This document shows, piece after piece, positions 1-4,014 of a stretch of DNA of 5,866 bases; within the stretch, counting starts at the first letter, position 1, and every line of letters starts with the position of its first letter. The translations under genes and the position numbers were made by a program. The stretch is from assembly GCA_013824385.1 (NCBI GenBank), contig PNNU01000235.1, positions 1-5,866 on the forward strand, given 5' to 3'. The notes below the pieces were generated by a model. It did not search any database, was not told the DNA's origin, and saw only the letters and a list, made by a program, of their open reading frames with translations. The DNA comes from Anaerolinea sp. GTDB taxonomy: Bacteria; Chloroflexota; Anaerolineae; Anaerolineales; Anaerolineaceae.

Positions 1-27
1 AAAGATCGAATGATTCTATTATACGAA

Positions 28-53
28 AACTGCGCCCTTATGGGGGCGCAGTT
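28..53 (-). terminator. Stem-loop terminator of the lysine-rich small gene
   Basis: A perfect 10-bp GC-rich stem (AACTGCGCCC at 28-37 with GGGCGCAGTT at 44-53) encloses a 6-nt loop. Read on the minus strand it lies 20 nt after the stop codon of the small gene at 73-189 and ends in GTTTTCG, a short U-run. It is best read as the intrinsic terminator of that gene. The short U-run makes it weaker than the dnaK terminator further along. Confidence 0.65.
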
Positions 54-72
54 CATAATTGATCAATTGAAG

Positions 73-189
73 TTATTCAGATTTTTTCTTGGCTTCGTTT
101 TTCTCTTTCCTTTTTTCTTTCTGAGTCATCTTCGGTTTCTTTTTCTGTTCTTTACTGCCTTTATCGGCCTTGCCACCATTTTCTCCCAT
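73..189 (-). CDS. 38-residue lysine-rich small protein, function unknown
   Basis: A complete short gene: ATG at 189-187, TAA at 75-73, with a strong Shine-Dalgarno AAAGGAG at 198-204 placed 8 nt upstream. The product begins MGENGGKADKG. By hand count it has 14 lysines, 1 arginine, 6 glutamates and 1 aspartate in 38 residues, with no aromatic residue, cysteine or hydrophobic segment, so it is probably disordered and basic. Such composition would suit binding to RNA, ribosomes or another polyanion, but that is inference; I do not recognise the family. An extended -10 lies 45 nt upstream and a stem-loop terminator follows the stop, so it looks like a free-standing monocistronic gene. The phenylalanine-rich open frame on the opposite strand is the antisense shadow of this lysine-rich gene. 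Confidence 0.7.
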   Translation of the reverse strand: MGENGGKADKGSKEQKKKPKMTQKEKRKEKNEAKKKSE

Positions 190-233
190 TATCTCATCTC
201 CTTTGTTCGTTTACAGGATTCGGCGTTGCCTCA

Positions 234-242
234 AGTATAGCA
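234..242 (-). promoter_or_regulatory. Candidate extended -10 promoter for the 38-residue gene
   Basis: On the minus strand the sequence reads TGCTATACT, an extended -10 (TGn plus TATACT, 5 of 6 to consensus). It lies 45 nt before the ATG at 189, which would give a leader of roughly 38 nt. No good -35 is visible at 16-18 nt, which is tolerable for an extended -10 element. Confidence 0.4.
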
Positions 243-297
243 CTTTCAGGCAAATTTGAGATTATTTTTAAATGAATTAATGAATTGGAAAATTAAC

Positions 298-331
298 CAC
301 AAAACGCGTACGAAACTGTACGCGTTTTGTG
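298..331 (-). terminator. Hairpin terminator of the broken small-gene copy
   Basis: A perfect 14-bp stem (298-311 with 318-331) closes a 6-nt loop. It lies 22 nt beyond the stop codon of the broken copy at 354-536. On the minus strand the distal arm contains TTTTG and is followed by GTTAATTTTC, giving a broken U-rich tail. It occupies the same place as the hairpin at 2054-2089 behind the intact copy, but the stem sequences differ. Confidence 0.65.
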
Positions 332-336
332 TGGAG

Positions 337-505
337 GAAAGAATCAGAAACGTTTAACAGGTTTGAGTAATCGCAACACAGCTCTGACTTAGACCATTAA
401 AGAGCGGTTGATAATTTTTCTCGAATTTATAATTCCAGTTGAAGATGGTTTTGTAATCGACATGGCATGGACCAGGCGCCATTTAATCTTCCATGGCAAC
501 TGAAA
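337..505 (-). repeat. Direct repeat, left copy (partner at 2095-2263)
   Basis: These 169 bases align without gaps to 2095-2263 (offset 1758). By eye there are about 10 differences, so identity is near 94 percent. The first 44 bases, covering the 3' untranslated part, the stop and the last eight codons, are identical. Both copies are in the same orientation and flank the lipoprotein gene. Similarity fades beyond 505, in the region that encodes the N-terminal part of the intact protein. Confidence 0.9.
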
Positions 506-536
506 TCTGATGGGTTTGATGAGGAGTGTTTCCCAT
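354..536 (-). pseudogene. Broken or split copy of the 77-residue small gene
   Basis: Read on the minus strand in one frame, this matches the intact gene at 2112-2345: NTPHQTHQISVAMED, then a stop, then MAPGPCHVDYKTIFNWNYK and onward to the shared end CVAITQTC. The serine codon TCA of the intact copy is TAA here (485-483). The next codon is ATG (482-480), so TAAATG could allow reinitiation of a 42-residue C-terminal piece ending at 354. The frame is open upstream only to 602 and has no credible start: the ATG at 536 lacks a Shine-Dalgarno site, and the residues before it (YFFGFKILG) do not resemble the intact N-terminus. No operator palindrome is seen upstream. Most differences from the intact copy change the amino acid. 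I call it a decayed paralogue; a functional split gene is the alternative. Confidence 0.7.
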
Positions 537-764
537 ACCCAATATTTTGAATCCAAAGAAATATCTGATAAATTCGAGGTTAGGGTGGCAGAAAATGCTA
601 TACTATAGAAAATTTTTAGAAATTCTTAGCAAGTTAGTCATAAATGAAAGTGTTTTTTTTGACGTGGAAGTCGGGTTAAATTAACTGGTTACTGCTACAC
701 ATTAATCTTCCATTATCCAACATCAATCTATAAACCAGCATCCATTTATCGATATAGAGGGTGC
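537..764. other. AT-rich region between the broken copy and the lipoprotein gene
   Basis: I see no convincing gene here. It should hold the promoter of the lipoprotein gene. It also holds the ancestral 5' part of the broken small gene, which no longer resembles the intact N-terminus. Very short frames starting at ATG (for example near 643 on the plus strand) have no Shine-Dalgarno site. Confidence 0.5.
596..604 (+). promoter_or_regulatory. Weak candidate promoter for the lipoprotein gene
   Basis: TGCTATACT, the same extended -10 nonamer found before the 38-residue gene, lies 160 nt before the lipoprotein ATG and would give a leader of about 150 nt. No good -35 is visible. A second weak possibility is TTGACG at 659-664, which lacks a convincing -10 at the right distance. 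Confidence 0.25.
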
Positions 765-1919
765 ATGTTCTCAAGCAAAGGAAGAATTACTCTATTTGTT
801 TTTGAAGCGCTTTTAATCAGCTCATGGTTGGCATCGTGTTCGACTCCACTCACAGAGAAACCTGCACCAACTGAGACTGTGTCGATCATCCCAACGCAGA
901 GTATTTCAGAAGTGGAATCACAATTTCCACTTTCAAAAATTGGAAAATATTTTGCAGGCAAACTTTCAGTGGAATACGCACATCCATGGATGGAAAATTC
1001 CACCCTGAATCTGCGTATTTTCTACCCGGCTGAAAAGCCTGTTGATTTTACTGGAACTGTTGCCTGGGATGCTGTGCCAGACAAAACATCAGCACCATAT
1101 CCTGTTCTGTTATGTTCAACTACAGTTGCCAATGAGCTTGCACCTCACCTGGTATCGCATGGATTTGTAATAGTCAGTGTTGAAGGCCAGAAATCTTACG
1201 ACACGCTGGGAAGTGAATTGATCGATTATCCTCAAGAGATCCTGGCTGCTCTGGATAATGTTGCCAGCAACCCACCCAATGTATTAATTGGGATGGCAGA
1301 TACTGACAATGCTGGTGTATTTGGTTATTCATTTGACGGGTACAACGCCCTGGCGCTAAGCGGAGCGCGTTTTGACCCACAGTATTATCAGCAAGCATGC
1401 TCTCATGTTGAATCATATATCCCTGGATCGCCGGAAATTTGGCAGGGGTGGAAAAACTACATGTGCCCTGAGAATACTGATTTTATGACAATCGTTGGTG
1501 ATGCGGGAAAGCGGCTAACAATCTCTGAGGATGGTATATGGCAGCCGATGACAGATTCGCGAATTAAGGCTGCAATGCCAATGGCTCCAGAAGGGGCGTT
1601 GTTATTTGGTGAAAGAGGATTAAAATCTGTGGATATCCCCGTCTTCATCATCGGTGCAACAGCTGATGAATATTGCCCGTATTCAATAGAGGCAGCGCCA
1701 ATTTATGAGTATTTGGGCAGTAAGGATAAAGGTATTATCTCGTTCATCGATCAAAACCACATGATGATATTTGATGTGGCACCAAAGGCAAAGATTAAAC
1801 ATTTCCTGGTGGCTTTTTTCAAATACCATTTACTAGGCAGTCAGCAGGATGGATACTTTTTCTCGGAGGAGTTTGTCAATAAACAACCCGGATTGTTTTG
1901 GGGAGTATATAACAAGTGA
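765..1919 (+). CDS. Lipoprotein alpha/beta hydrolase (PAF-acetylhydrolase / dienelactone hydrolase-like)
   Basis: A 384-residue predicted secreted lipoprotein. A short basic start (K5, R7) and hydrophobic stretch lead to a lipobox LASC with the lipidated cysteine at residue 25, followed by a threonine/proline-rich linker; E14 inside the hydrophobic stretch is unusual. The mature part has alpha/beta-hydrolase features: the PYPVLLCS strand (111-118), a nucleophile elbow GYSFDG (187-192, Ser189), the DSRIKAAMPMAPEG block (264-277), the acid strand IPVFIIGATADEY (291-303, probably Asp301) and NHMMIFD (331-337, His332). The order and spacing resemble bacterial PAF-acetylhydrolase-like and dienelactone-hydrolase-like esterases. 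The substrate is unknown, probably an ester acted on outside the membrane. The usual second glycine of GxSxG is Asp191. The ATG at 765 follows GAGGG at a short spacing and gives an intact signal peptide. It is the only plus-strand gene here and sits between direct repeats of a small gene. Confidence 0.85.
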   Translation: MFSSKGRITLFVFEALLISSWLASCSTPLTEKPAPTETVSIIPTQSISEVESQFPLSKIGKYFAGKLSVEYAHPWMENSTLNLRIFYPAEKPVDFTGTVAWDAVPDKTSAPYPVLLCSTTVANELAPHLVSHGFVIVSVEGQKSYDTLGSELIDYPQEILAALDNVASNPPNVLIGMADTDNAGVFGYSFDGYNALALSGARFDPQYYQQACSHVESYIPGSPEIWQGWKNYMCPENTDFMTIVGDAGKRLTISEDGIWQPMTDSRIKAAMPMAPEGALLFGERGLKSVDIPVFIIGATADEYCPYSIEAAPIYEYLGSKDKGIISFIDQNHMMIFDVAPKAKIKHFLVAFFKYHLLGSQQDGYFFSEEFVNKQPGLFWGVYNK

Positions 1920-2053
1920 GCACAACACACTTTTGATATATTTTCTGGAGGTAGTAATCTCTAACGCGGGTAAAACCTTCATTGACGAGGAAATTGCCTG
2001 GTAATCATTGTGTGAATAATTTTGTTTTAAATCTTGTACAAGCGAAGGATTAA
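1920..2053. other. Convergent intergenic region, nothing assignable
   Basis: This lies between the end of the lipoprotein gene and the terminator of the 77-residue gene coming from the other side. I see no U-tailed hairpin serving the plus strand; the 2054-2089 hairpin may stop both directions. A 10-bp palindrome CTTGTACAAG (2033-2042) is too short to interpret. Confidence 0.4.
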
Positions 2054-2089
2054 ACACACAGCGCATACAAACTTGTATGCGCTGTGTGT
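2054..2089 (-). terminator. Long hairpin terminator of the small-gene locus
   Basis: Two perfectly complementary 17-nt arms (2054-2070 and 2073-2089) are separated by 2 nt, so the folded hairpin opens a few inner pairs to make its loop. On the minus strand it starts 22 nt after the stop of the 77-residue gene, and its distal arm runs into TTTAATCC. It matches the position of the hairpin at 298-331 behind the paralogous copy. It would end the transcript that includes the three 24-codon genes. Confidence 0.75.
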
Positions 2090-2094
2090 AAGGT

Positions 2095-2263
2095 GAAAGA
2101 ATCAGAAACGTTTAACAGGTTTGAGTAATCGCAACACAATCCTGAGTGAGACCATTAAAGAGCGGTTGATAATCTTTCTCGAATTTGTAATTCCAGGTGA
2201 AGATGGTTTTGTATTCGACATGGCATGGACCAGGCGCCATTGAATCTTCCATGGCAACTGAAA
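2095..2263 (-). repeat. Direct repeat, right copy (partner at 337-505)
   Basis: The right partner of the 169-bp direct repeat, covering the 3' end and most of the conserved C-terminal coding region of the intact 77-residue gene. Recombination between the two copies would remove 1758 bp including the lipoprotein gene. Confidence 0.9.
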
Positions 2264-2345
2264 CCCGGTGGGCTTTGTGCTGCTCGTTTTCGAAATCCAG
2301 TCTTCTATCCCAAAGCACAACGTTGTTAATTAAGTTTTCGTACAT
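2112..2345 (-). CDS. 77-residue small protein with three cysteines, function unknown
   Basis: A complete small gene: ATG at 2345-2343, TAA at 2114-2112, Shine-Dalgarno AAGAGGAG at 2352-2359 placed 6 nt upstream. The N-terminal ~22 residues (MYENLINNVVLWDRRL and on) align with the three 24-residue peptides encoded just upstream and show the same 4-3-4 spacing of hydrophobics (L5, V9, W12, L16), compatible with an amphipathic helix. A middle part (HKAHRVSVAMED) leads to a conserved C-terminal half with alternating hydrophobic residues (HVEYKTIFTWNYKFEKDY) that suggests beta strands. Cysteines are at 41, 70 and 77, the last being the terminal residue. No signal peptide or membrane segment is visible. 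The C-terminal half is conserved in the broken copy at 354-536, including all three cysteines. It ends the array below lacI and precedes a long terminator. I do not recognise the family. A leader-plus-core peptide is conceivable, but no maturation enzyme is evident nearby. Confidence 0.8.
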   Translation of the reverse strand: MYENLINNVVLWDRRLDFENEQHKAHRVSVAMEDSMAPGPCHVEYKTIFTWNYKFEKDYQPLFNGLTQDCVAITQTC

Positions 2346-2363
2346 GGTATTCTCCTCTTGTGA

Positions 2364-2382
2364 GCAACCGGCAAACTGCCAG
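2364..2382 (-). promoter_or_regulatory. Degenerate operator half-site and hairpin before the 77-residue gene
   Basis: GCAACCGG at 2364-2371 keeps half of the palindrome seen upstream, in the equivalent position just before the Shine-Dalgarno site. As RNA, CUGGCA and UGCCGG (2368-2382) can pair as six base pairs, one a G-U wobble, around a 3-nt loop. It may be a decayed operator, an RNA hairpin near the ribosome site, or a remnant of duplication. Confidence 0.4.
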
Positions 2383-2401
2383 ATAAATAATTGATTATGG
2401 A

Positions 2402-2476
2402 TTACCTTTTCAGGTTATCTGATTCGAGTTTTCGTTCCAACAGAACCACAAACGTGATGAGTTGAGTGCTGAACAT
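2402..2476 (-). CDS. 24-residue micropeptide, third copy
   Basis: ATG at 2476-2474 and TAA at 2404-2402, with AAAGGAT at 2484-2490 placed 7 nt upstream. The product begins MFSTQLITFVV and ends SDNLKR. Against the second copy, nine codons differ synonymously and only three change the residue (F/Y at 9, L/F at 12, S/A at 19). It lies 75 nt after the second copy and 56 nt before the 77-residue gene. Hydrophobic L6, V10, L13 and L17 fall on one helix face, followed by a charged tail. The sequence upstream of its Shine-Dalgarno site has diverged most, with only CGCCGTTTTGATA where the other units have the palindrome. Function unknown. Confidence 0.75.
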   Translation of the reverse strand: MFSTQLITFVVLLERKLESDNLKR

Positions 2477-2551
2477 GGTGTTTATCCTTTCGTATCAAAA
2501 CGGCGATCTGCCTGACCGTAAAATCCGCTGAATGTAATGGTTCAACGGCGA

Positions 2552-2626
2552 TTACCTTTTCAGGTTATCGGCTTCCAATTTTCTTTCCAAAAAAACGACG
2601 TAAGTAATAAGCTGGGTACTGAACAT
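2552..2626 (-). CDS. 24-residue micropeptide, second copy
   Basis: ATG at 2626-2624 and TAA at 2554-2552, with a strong AAAGGAG at 2634-2640 placed 7 nt upstream. The product begins MFSTQLITYVV, continues FLERKLE and ends ADNLKR. It is the same length as its two neighbours, and its gene lies 59 nt after the first copy. Its end can fold as RNA: ACCU and AGGU pair around a GAAA loop, extended by CGAU with AUCG across an A-A mismatch (2549-2570). It looks like an amphipathic helix with a hydrophobic first half and charged second half, too short for a confident membrane call. Function unknown. Confidence 0.78.
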   Translation of the reverse strand: MFSTQLITYVVFLERKLEADNLKR

Positions 2627-2644
2627 TTTTATTCTCCTTTCATA

Positions 2645-2663
2645 TGCAACCGGTTACGACCGG
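2645..2663 (-). promoter_or_regulatory. Imperfect operator before the second micropeptide
   Basis: On the plus strand TGCAACCGGTTACG (2645-2658) differs from the perfect lacI-promoter palindrome at two positions, both in one half. It occupies the same place as the perfect palindrome in the neighbouring unit. As RNA, CCGGU and ACCGG (2650-2663) can also form a 5-bp hairpin with a 4-nt loop. Confidence 0.6.
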
Positions 2664-2685
2664 GACTAAAAAAAGACGATAACGA

Positions 2686-2760
2686 TTACCTTTTCAGGTT
2701 CCCTGTTTCCAAATTTCTTTCCAACAGAATGACGTAAGTAATGAGTTGGGTACTGAACAT
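2686..2760 (-). CDS. 24-residue micropeptide, first copy
   Basis: ATG at 2760-2758 and TAA at 2688-2686, with a strong AAAGGAG at 2768-2774 placed 7 nt upstream. The product begins MFSTQLITYVI, continues LLERNLE and ends TGNLKR. It begins 60 nt after the lacI stop codon, behind a perfect operator palindrome. The same start, length, spacing and end recur in two further copies downstream, which is the main evidence that this is a gene. The peptide resembles the N-terminus of the 77-residue protein at the end of the array. No secretion signal is visible. A peptide that pairs with the 77-residue protein through the shared segment is one possible role, but this is speculation. Confidence 0.78.
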   Translation of the reverse strand: MFSTQLITYVILLERNLETGNLKR

Positions 2761-2776
2761 ATTTATTCTCCTTTCA

Positions 2777-2794
2777 TTTGCAACCGGTTGCAAA
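2777..2794 (-). promoter_or_regulatory. Perfect 18-bp LacI-family operator between lacI and the micropeptides
   Basis: TTTGCAACCGGTTGCAAA is a perfect palindrome with a central CG, the form expected for LacI/GalR-family regulators. Its inner 14 bp equal the palindrome at the lacI promoter 1069 bp away (centre to centre). It lies 2 nt upstream of the first micropeptide's Shine-Dalgarno site. No -10 hexamer is visible beside it, so it might act as a looping partner or roadblock. As RNA, ACCGGUU and AACCGGU (2783-2799) can form a 7-bp hairpin. Confidence 0.75.
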
Positions 2795-2801
2795 CCGGTC
2801 T

Positions 2802-2827
2802 AAAAAAAGTACTGGCTCTATTAAGCC
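2802..2827 (-). terminator. Weak terminator-like element at the end of lacI
   Basis: A 4-bp stem (GGCT/AGCC, 2814-2827) overlapping the lacI stop codon is followed by AGTAC and then seven Ts on the minus strand. The stem is short and the T-run is offset by 5 nt, so full termination is doubtful. It could lower transcription of the micropeptides relative to lacI. A T7 run in the same context (CTTTTTTTAG) recurs at 2668-2674 before the second unit. Confidence 0.3.
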
Positions 2828-3831
2828 GATTTTCGAATGACCAGTTCAACCGGGACGGTCACGTGGGTAATCACGCCGGTTTTGATGGATTGCACCAGAT
2901 TTTGAGCTAATAGTTTGCCCGACATCTGGATGTTCTGCCTGACCGTGGTCAGGGGCAGGTTGTTGTAAGTGGCAATTGCCAGATCATCATAACCAACCAC
3001 CGCTACATCCTCGGGGACGCGTCTGCCGCTGCTTTGGAGCACATCAATCGCGCCGATGGCCATTACATCGCCGCACACGAACACGGCGTCCAGATCAGGG
3101 GTCTTCTCCAGCAGTTGCTTCATACCAGCCACACCTGAATCCAACAGATAATCGCCGTTGACCATCAAATTTGGGTCAATATTGCGGCCCGAGTTTCGCA
3201 TGGCGGTTTCGTAGCCTTTCATCCGCAGTTGACCTTCCAAATCGTATTCAGGTCCGCCGAGGATGGCGATTTTCTTTCTGCCGATGCGGATCAGATGCTC
3301 GGTAGCAAGCATGGCGCCGCTCAAATTATCTCCGGTGACGGTGCAGCAATTGACATCAGGGTCTGGTATCCCCCAAATAATAAATGGGGCTTCCATATCG
3401 GAAAGCATTTTCGAATAAGAATGACCACGTCCGGTTTTCATCAGAATAAAACCGTCCACACGTCCGCTGTCAAAATACTGATGCGCCCAACTGGTGTCGC
3501 GCGGCTTCATATGAATCATCAGCAAGTCGTAATTTAGTTCATCCAGACCGGTGCCGATGGCGCTCATGATCTCCAGACCGAACATGTCTTCGACGGTAAA
3601 GCCGCATTGGTGGCTGTGGGTGACGAAGCCGACTGTGCAGCTCTGACGCCGGCTGAGATTGCGAGCTGGCAGGTTCATGCAGAAATTGTGTTCCTCGGCA
3701 ATGGCCTTGATACGTTCTTTGGTCTCGGGGTTGATCAGGGAACTGTCATTTAAAGCGCGGCTGACCGTCGATTTCGAGACGTTGGCCAGCTTGGCGATAT
3801 CTTCAATGGTTTTGACTGTTTTTGTTCCCAT
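2821..3831 (-). CDS. LacI/GalR-family transcriptional regulator
   Basis: A full-length 336-residue DNA-binding regulator. The N-terminal helix-turn-helix is at about 8-27 (TIEDIAKLANVSKSTVSRAL). It is followed by ALNDSSLINPETKERI and the hinge region NLPARNL (53-59), whose L59 corresponds to the leucine that intercalates at the central CpG of family operators. The periplasmic-binding-protein-like sensor domain spans about 66-336, with VDGFIL (125-130), the DAVFVCGDVMAIGAIDVL segment (248-265), the VVGYDD motif (278-283) and LTTVRQ (294-299). The ATG at 3831 is preceded by AGGA at 3838-3841, 6 nt away. A strong promoter with an operator overlapping its -10 lies directly upstream, so autorepression is likely. 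The ligand is unknown; the family usually senses sugars or nucleosides, but no transport or catabolic gene is in the window. The likely targets here are the micropeptide genes, which carry the same palindrome. Confidence 0.95.
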   Translation of the reverse strand: MGTKTVKTIEDIAKLANVSKSTVSRALNDSSLINPETKERIKAIAEEHNFCMNLPARNLSRRQSCTVGFVTHSHQCGFTVEDMFGLEIMSAIGTGLDELNYDLLMIHMKPRDTSWAHQYFDSGRVDGFILMKTGRGHSYSKMLSDMEAPFIIWGIPDPDVNCCTVTGDNLSGAMLATEHLIRIGRKKIAILGGPEYDLEGQLRMKGYETAMRNSGRNIDPNLMVNGDYLLDSGVAGMKQLLEKTPDLDAVFVCGDVMAIGAIDVLQSSGRRVPEDVAVVGYDDLAIATYNNLPLTTVRQNIQMSGKLLAQNLVQSIKTGVITHVTVPVELVIRKSA

Positions 3832-3847
3832 TTTTCATCCTGTGTAT

Positions 3848-3861
3848 TGCAACCGGTTGCA
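3848..3861 (-). promoter_or_regulatory. Operator overlapping the lacI promoter
   Basis: TGCAACCGGTTGCA is a perfect 14-bp palindrome with a central CG. It begins at the last base of the -10 hexamer and covers the expected transcription start, a placement typical of repression by steric block. The same core recurs at 2777-2794, and in imperfect form at 2645-2658, in front of the micropeptide genes, which links the regulator to them. Confidence 0.85.
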
Positions 3862-3890
3862 TTATAGCATTAATCAAAGAGGCTTGTCAA
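3861..3890 (-). promoter_or_regulatory. Strong sigma70-type promoter of lacI
   Basis: On the minus strand TTGACA (3890-3885) and TATAAT (3866-3861) both match consensus exactly, separated by 18 nt, and TGC before the -10 adds an extended element. Transcription would start around 3854, inside the operator, leaving a leader of about 20 nt before the ATG at 3831. It is the best promoter in the window. Confidence 0.9.
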
Positions 3891-3956
3891 GTGGGTAAAA
3901 AATGATTGTTATTTAACTAAAAAAATGGACAATTGTCTGAATGGCCAAACCCCTAG

Positions 3957-3989
3957 ATACCGGGAATTAAACGTGCAAATTCCCGGTAT
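3957..3989 (-). terminator. Stem-loop after the methyltransferase gene
   Basis: A perfect 12-bp stem (ATACCGGGAATT at 3957-3968 with its complement at 3978-3989) has a 9-nt loop. It starts 25 nt beyond the methyltransferase stop and separates that gene from the lacI promoter. No U-run follows on the minus strand (CTAGGGG), so it may stabilise the 3' end or depend on a factor rather than act as a classic intrinsic terminator. Confidence 0.5.
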
Positions 3990-4014
3990 TCATTTAATCA
4001 ATTCAAATTTTCCA

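Larger units (their letters stand above)
2400..2809 (-). repeat. Tandem array of three operator/micropeptide units
   Basis: Three imperfect tandem units follow lacI. Counted from the conserved 17-nt block to the T7 run, the two units nearest lacI are each 126 bp (2684-2809 and 2550-2675); the third (from 2400) has diverged upstream of its gene. In reading direction each unit holds a T7 run and a CCGG-rich palindrome (both lost or degraded in the third), a Shine-Dalgarno AAAGGA[GT], 7 nt, a 24-codon gene, and an identical 17-nt end AACCTGAAAAGGTAATC. That block recurs at 2684-2700, 2550-2566 and 2400-2416. Confidence 0.9.

Noticed and set aside
10..240. Plus-strand 76-codon open frame, very rich in phenylalanine
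   Set aside because: It is the antisense shadow of the lysine-rich small gene. It has no Shine-Dalgarno site and starts upstream of that gene's terminator hairpin.
483..713. 12-nt match TTAATCTTCCAT at 483-494 and 702-713
   Set aside because: Too short in AT-rich DNA to argue for a repeat; the flanks do not match.
1941..2003. Short plus-strand stretch ending SNAGKTFIDEEIAW, near a GGAGG
   Set aside because: It has no ATG or credible alternative start with correct spacing, is about 20-30 codons long and has no paralogue in the window.
2112..2760. RiPP (modified peptide) precursor cluster
   Set aside because: The shared head and cysteine-containing body are suggestive, but no maturation enzyme or exporter is seen. 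The methyltransferase is a separate transcription unit of a general family. Kept only as an untested idea.
2400..2809. Possible CRISPR array
   Set aside because: Repeats are spaced about 130-150 bp apart, the spacers are themselves similar, and the units encode conserved peptides.
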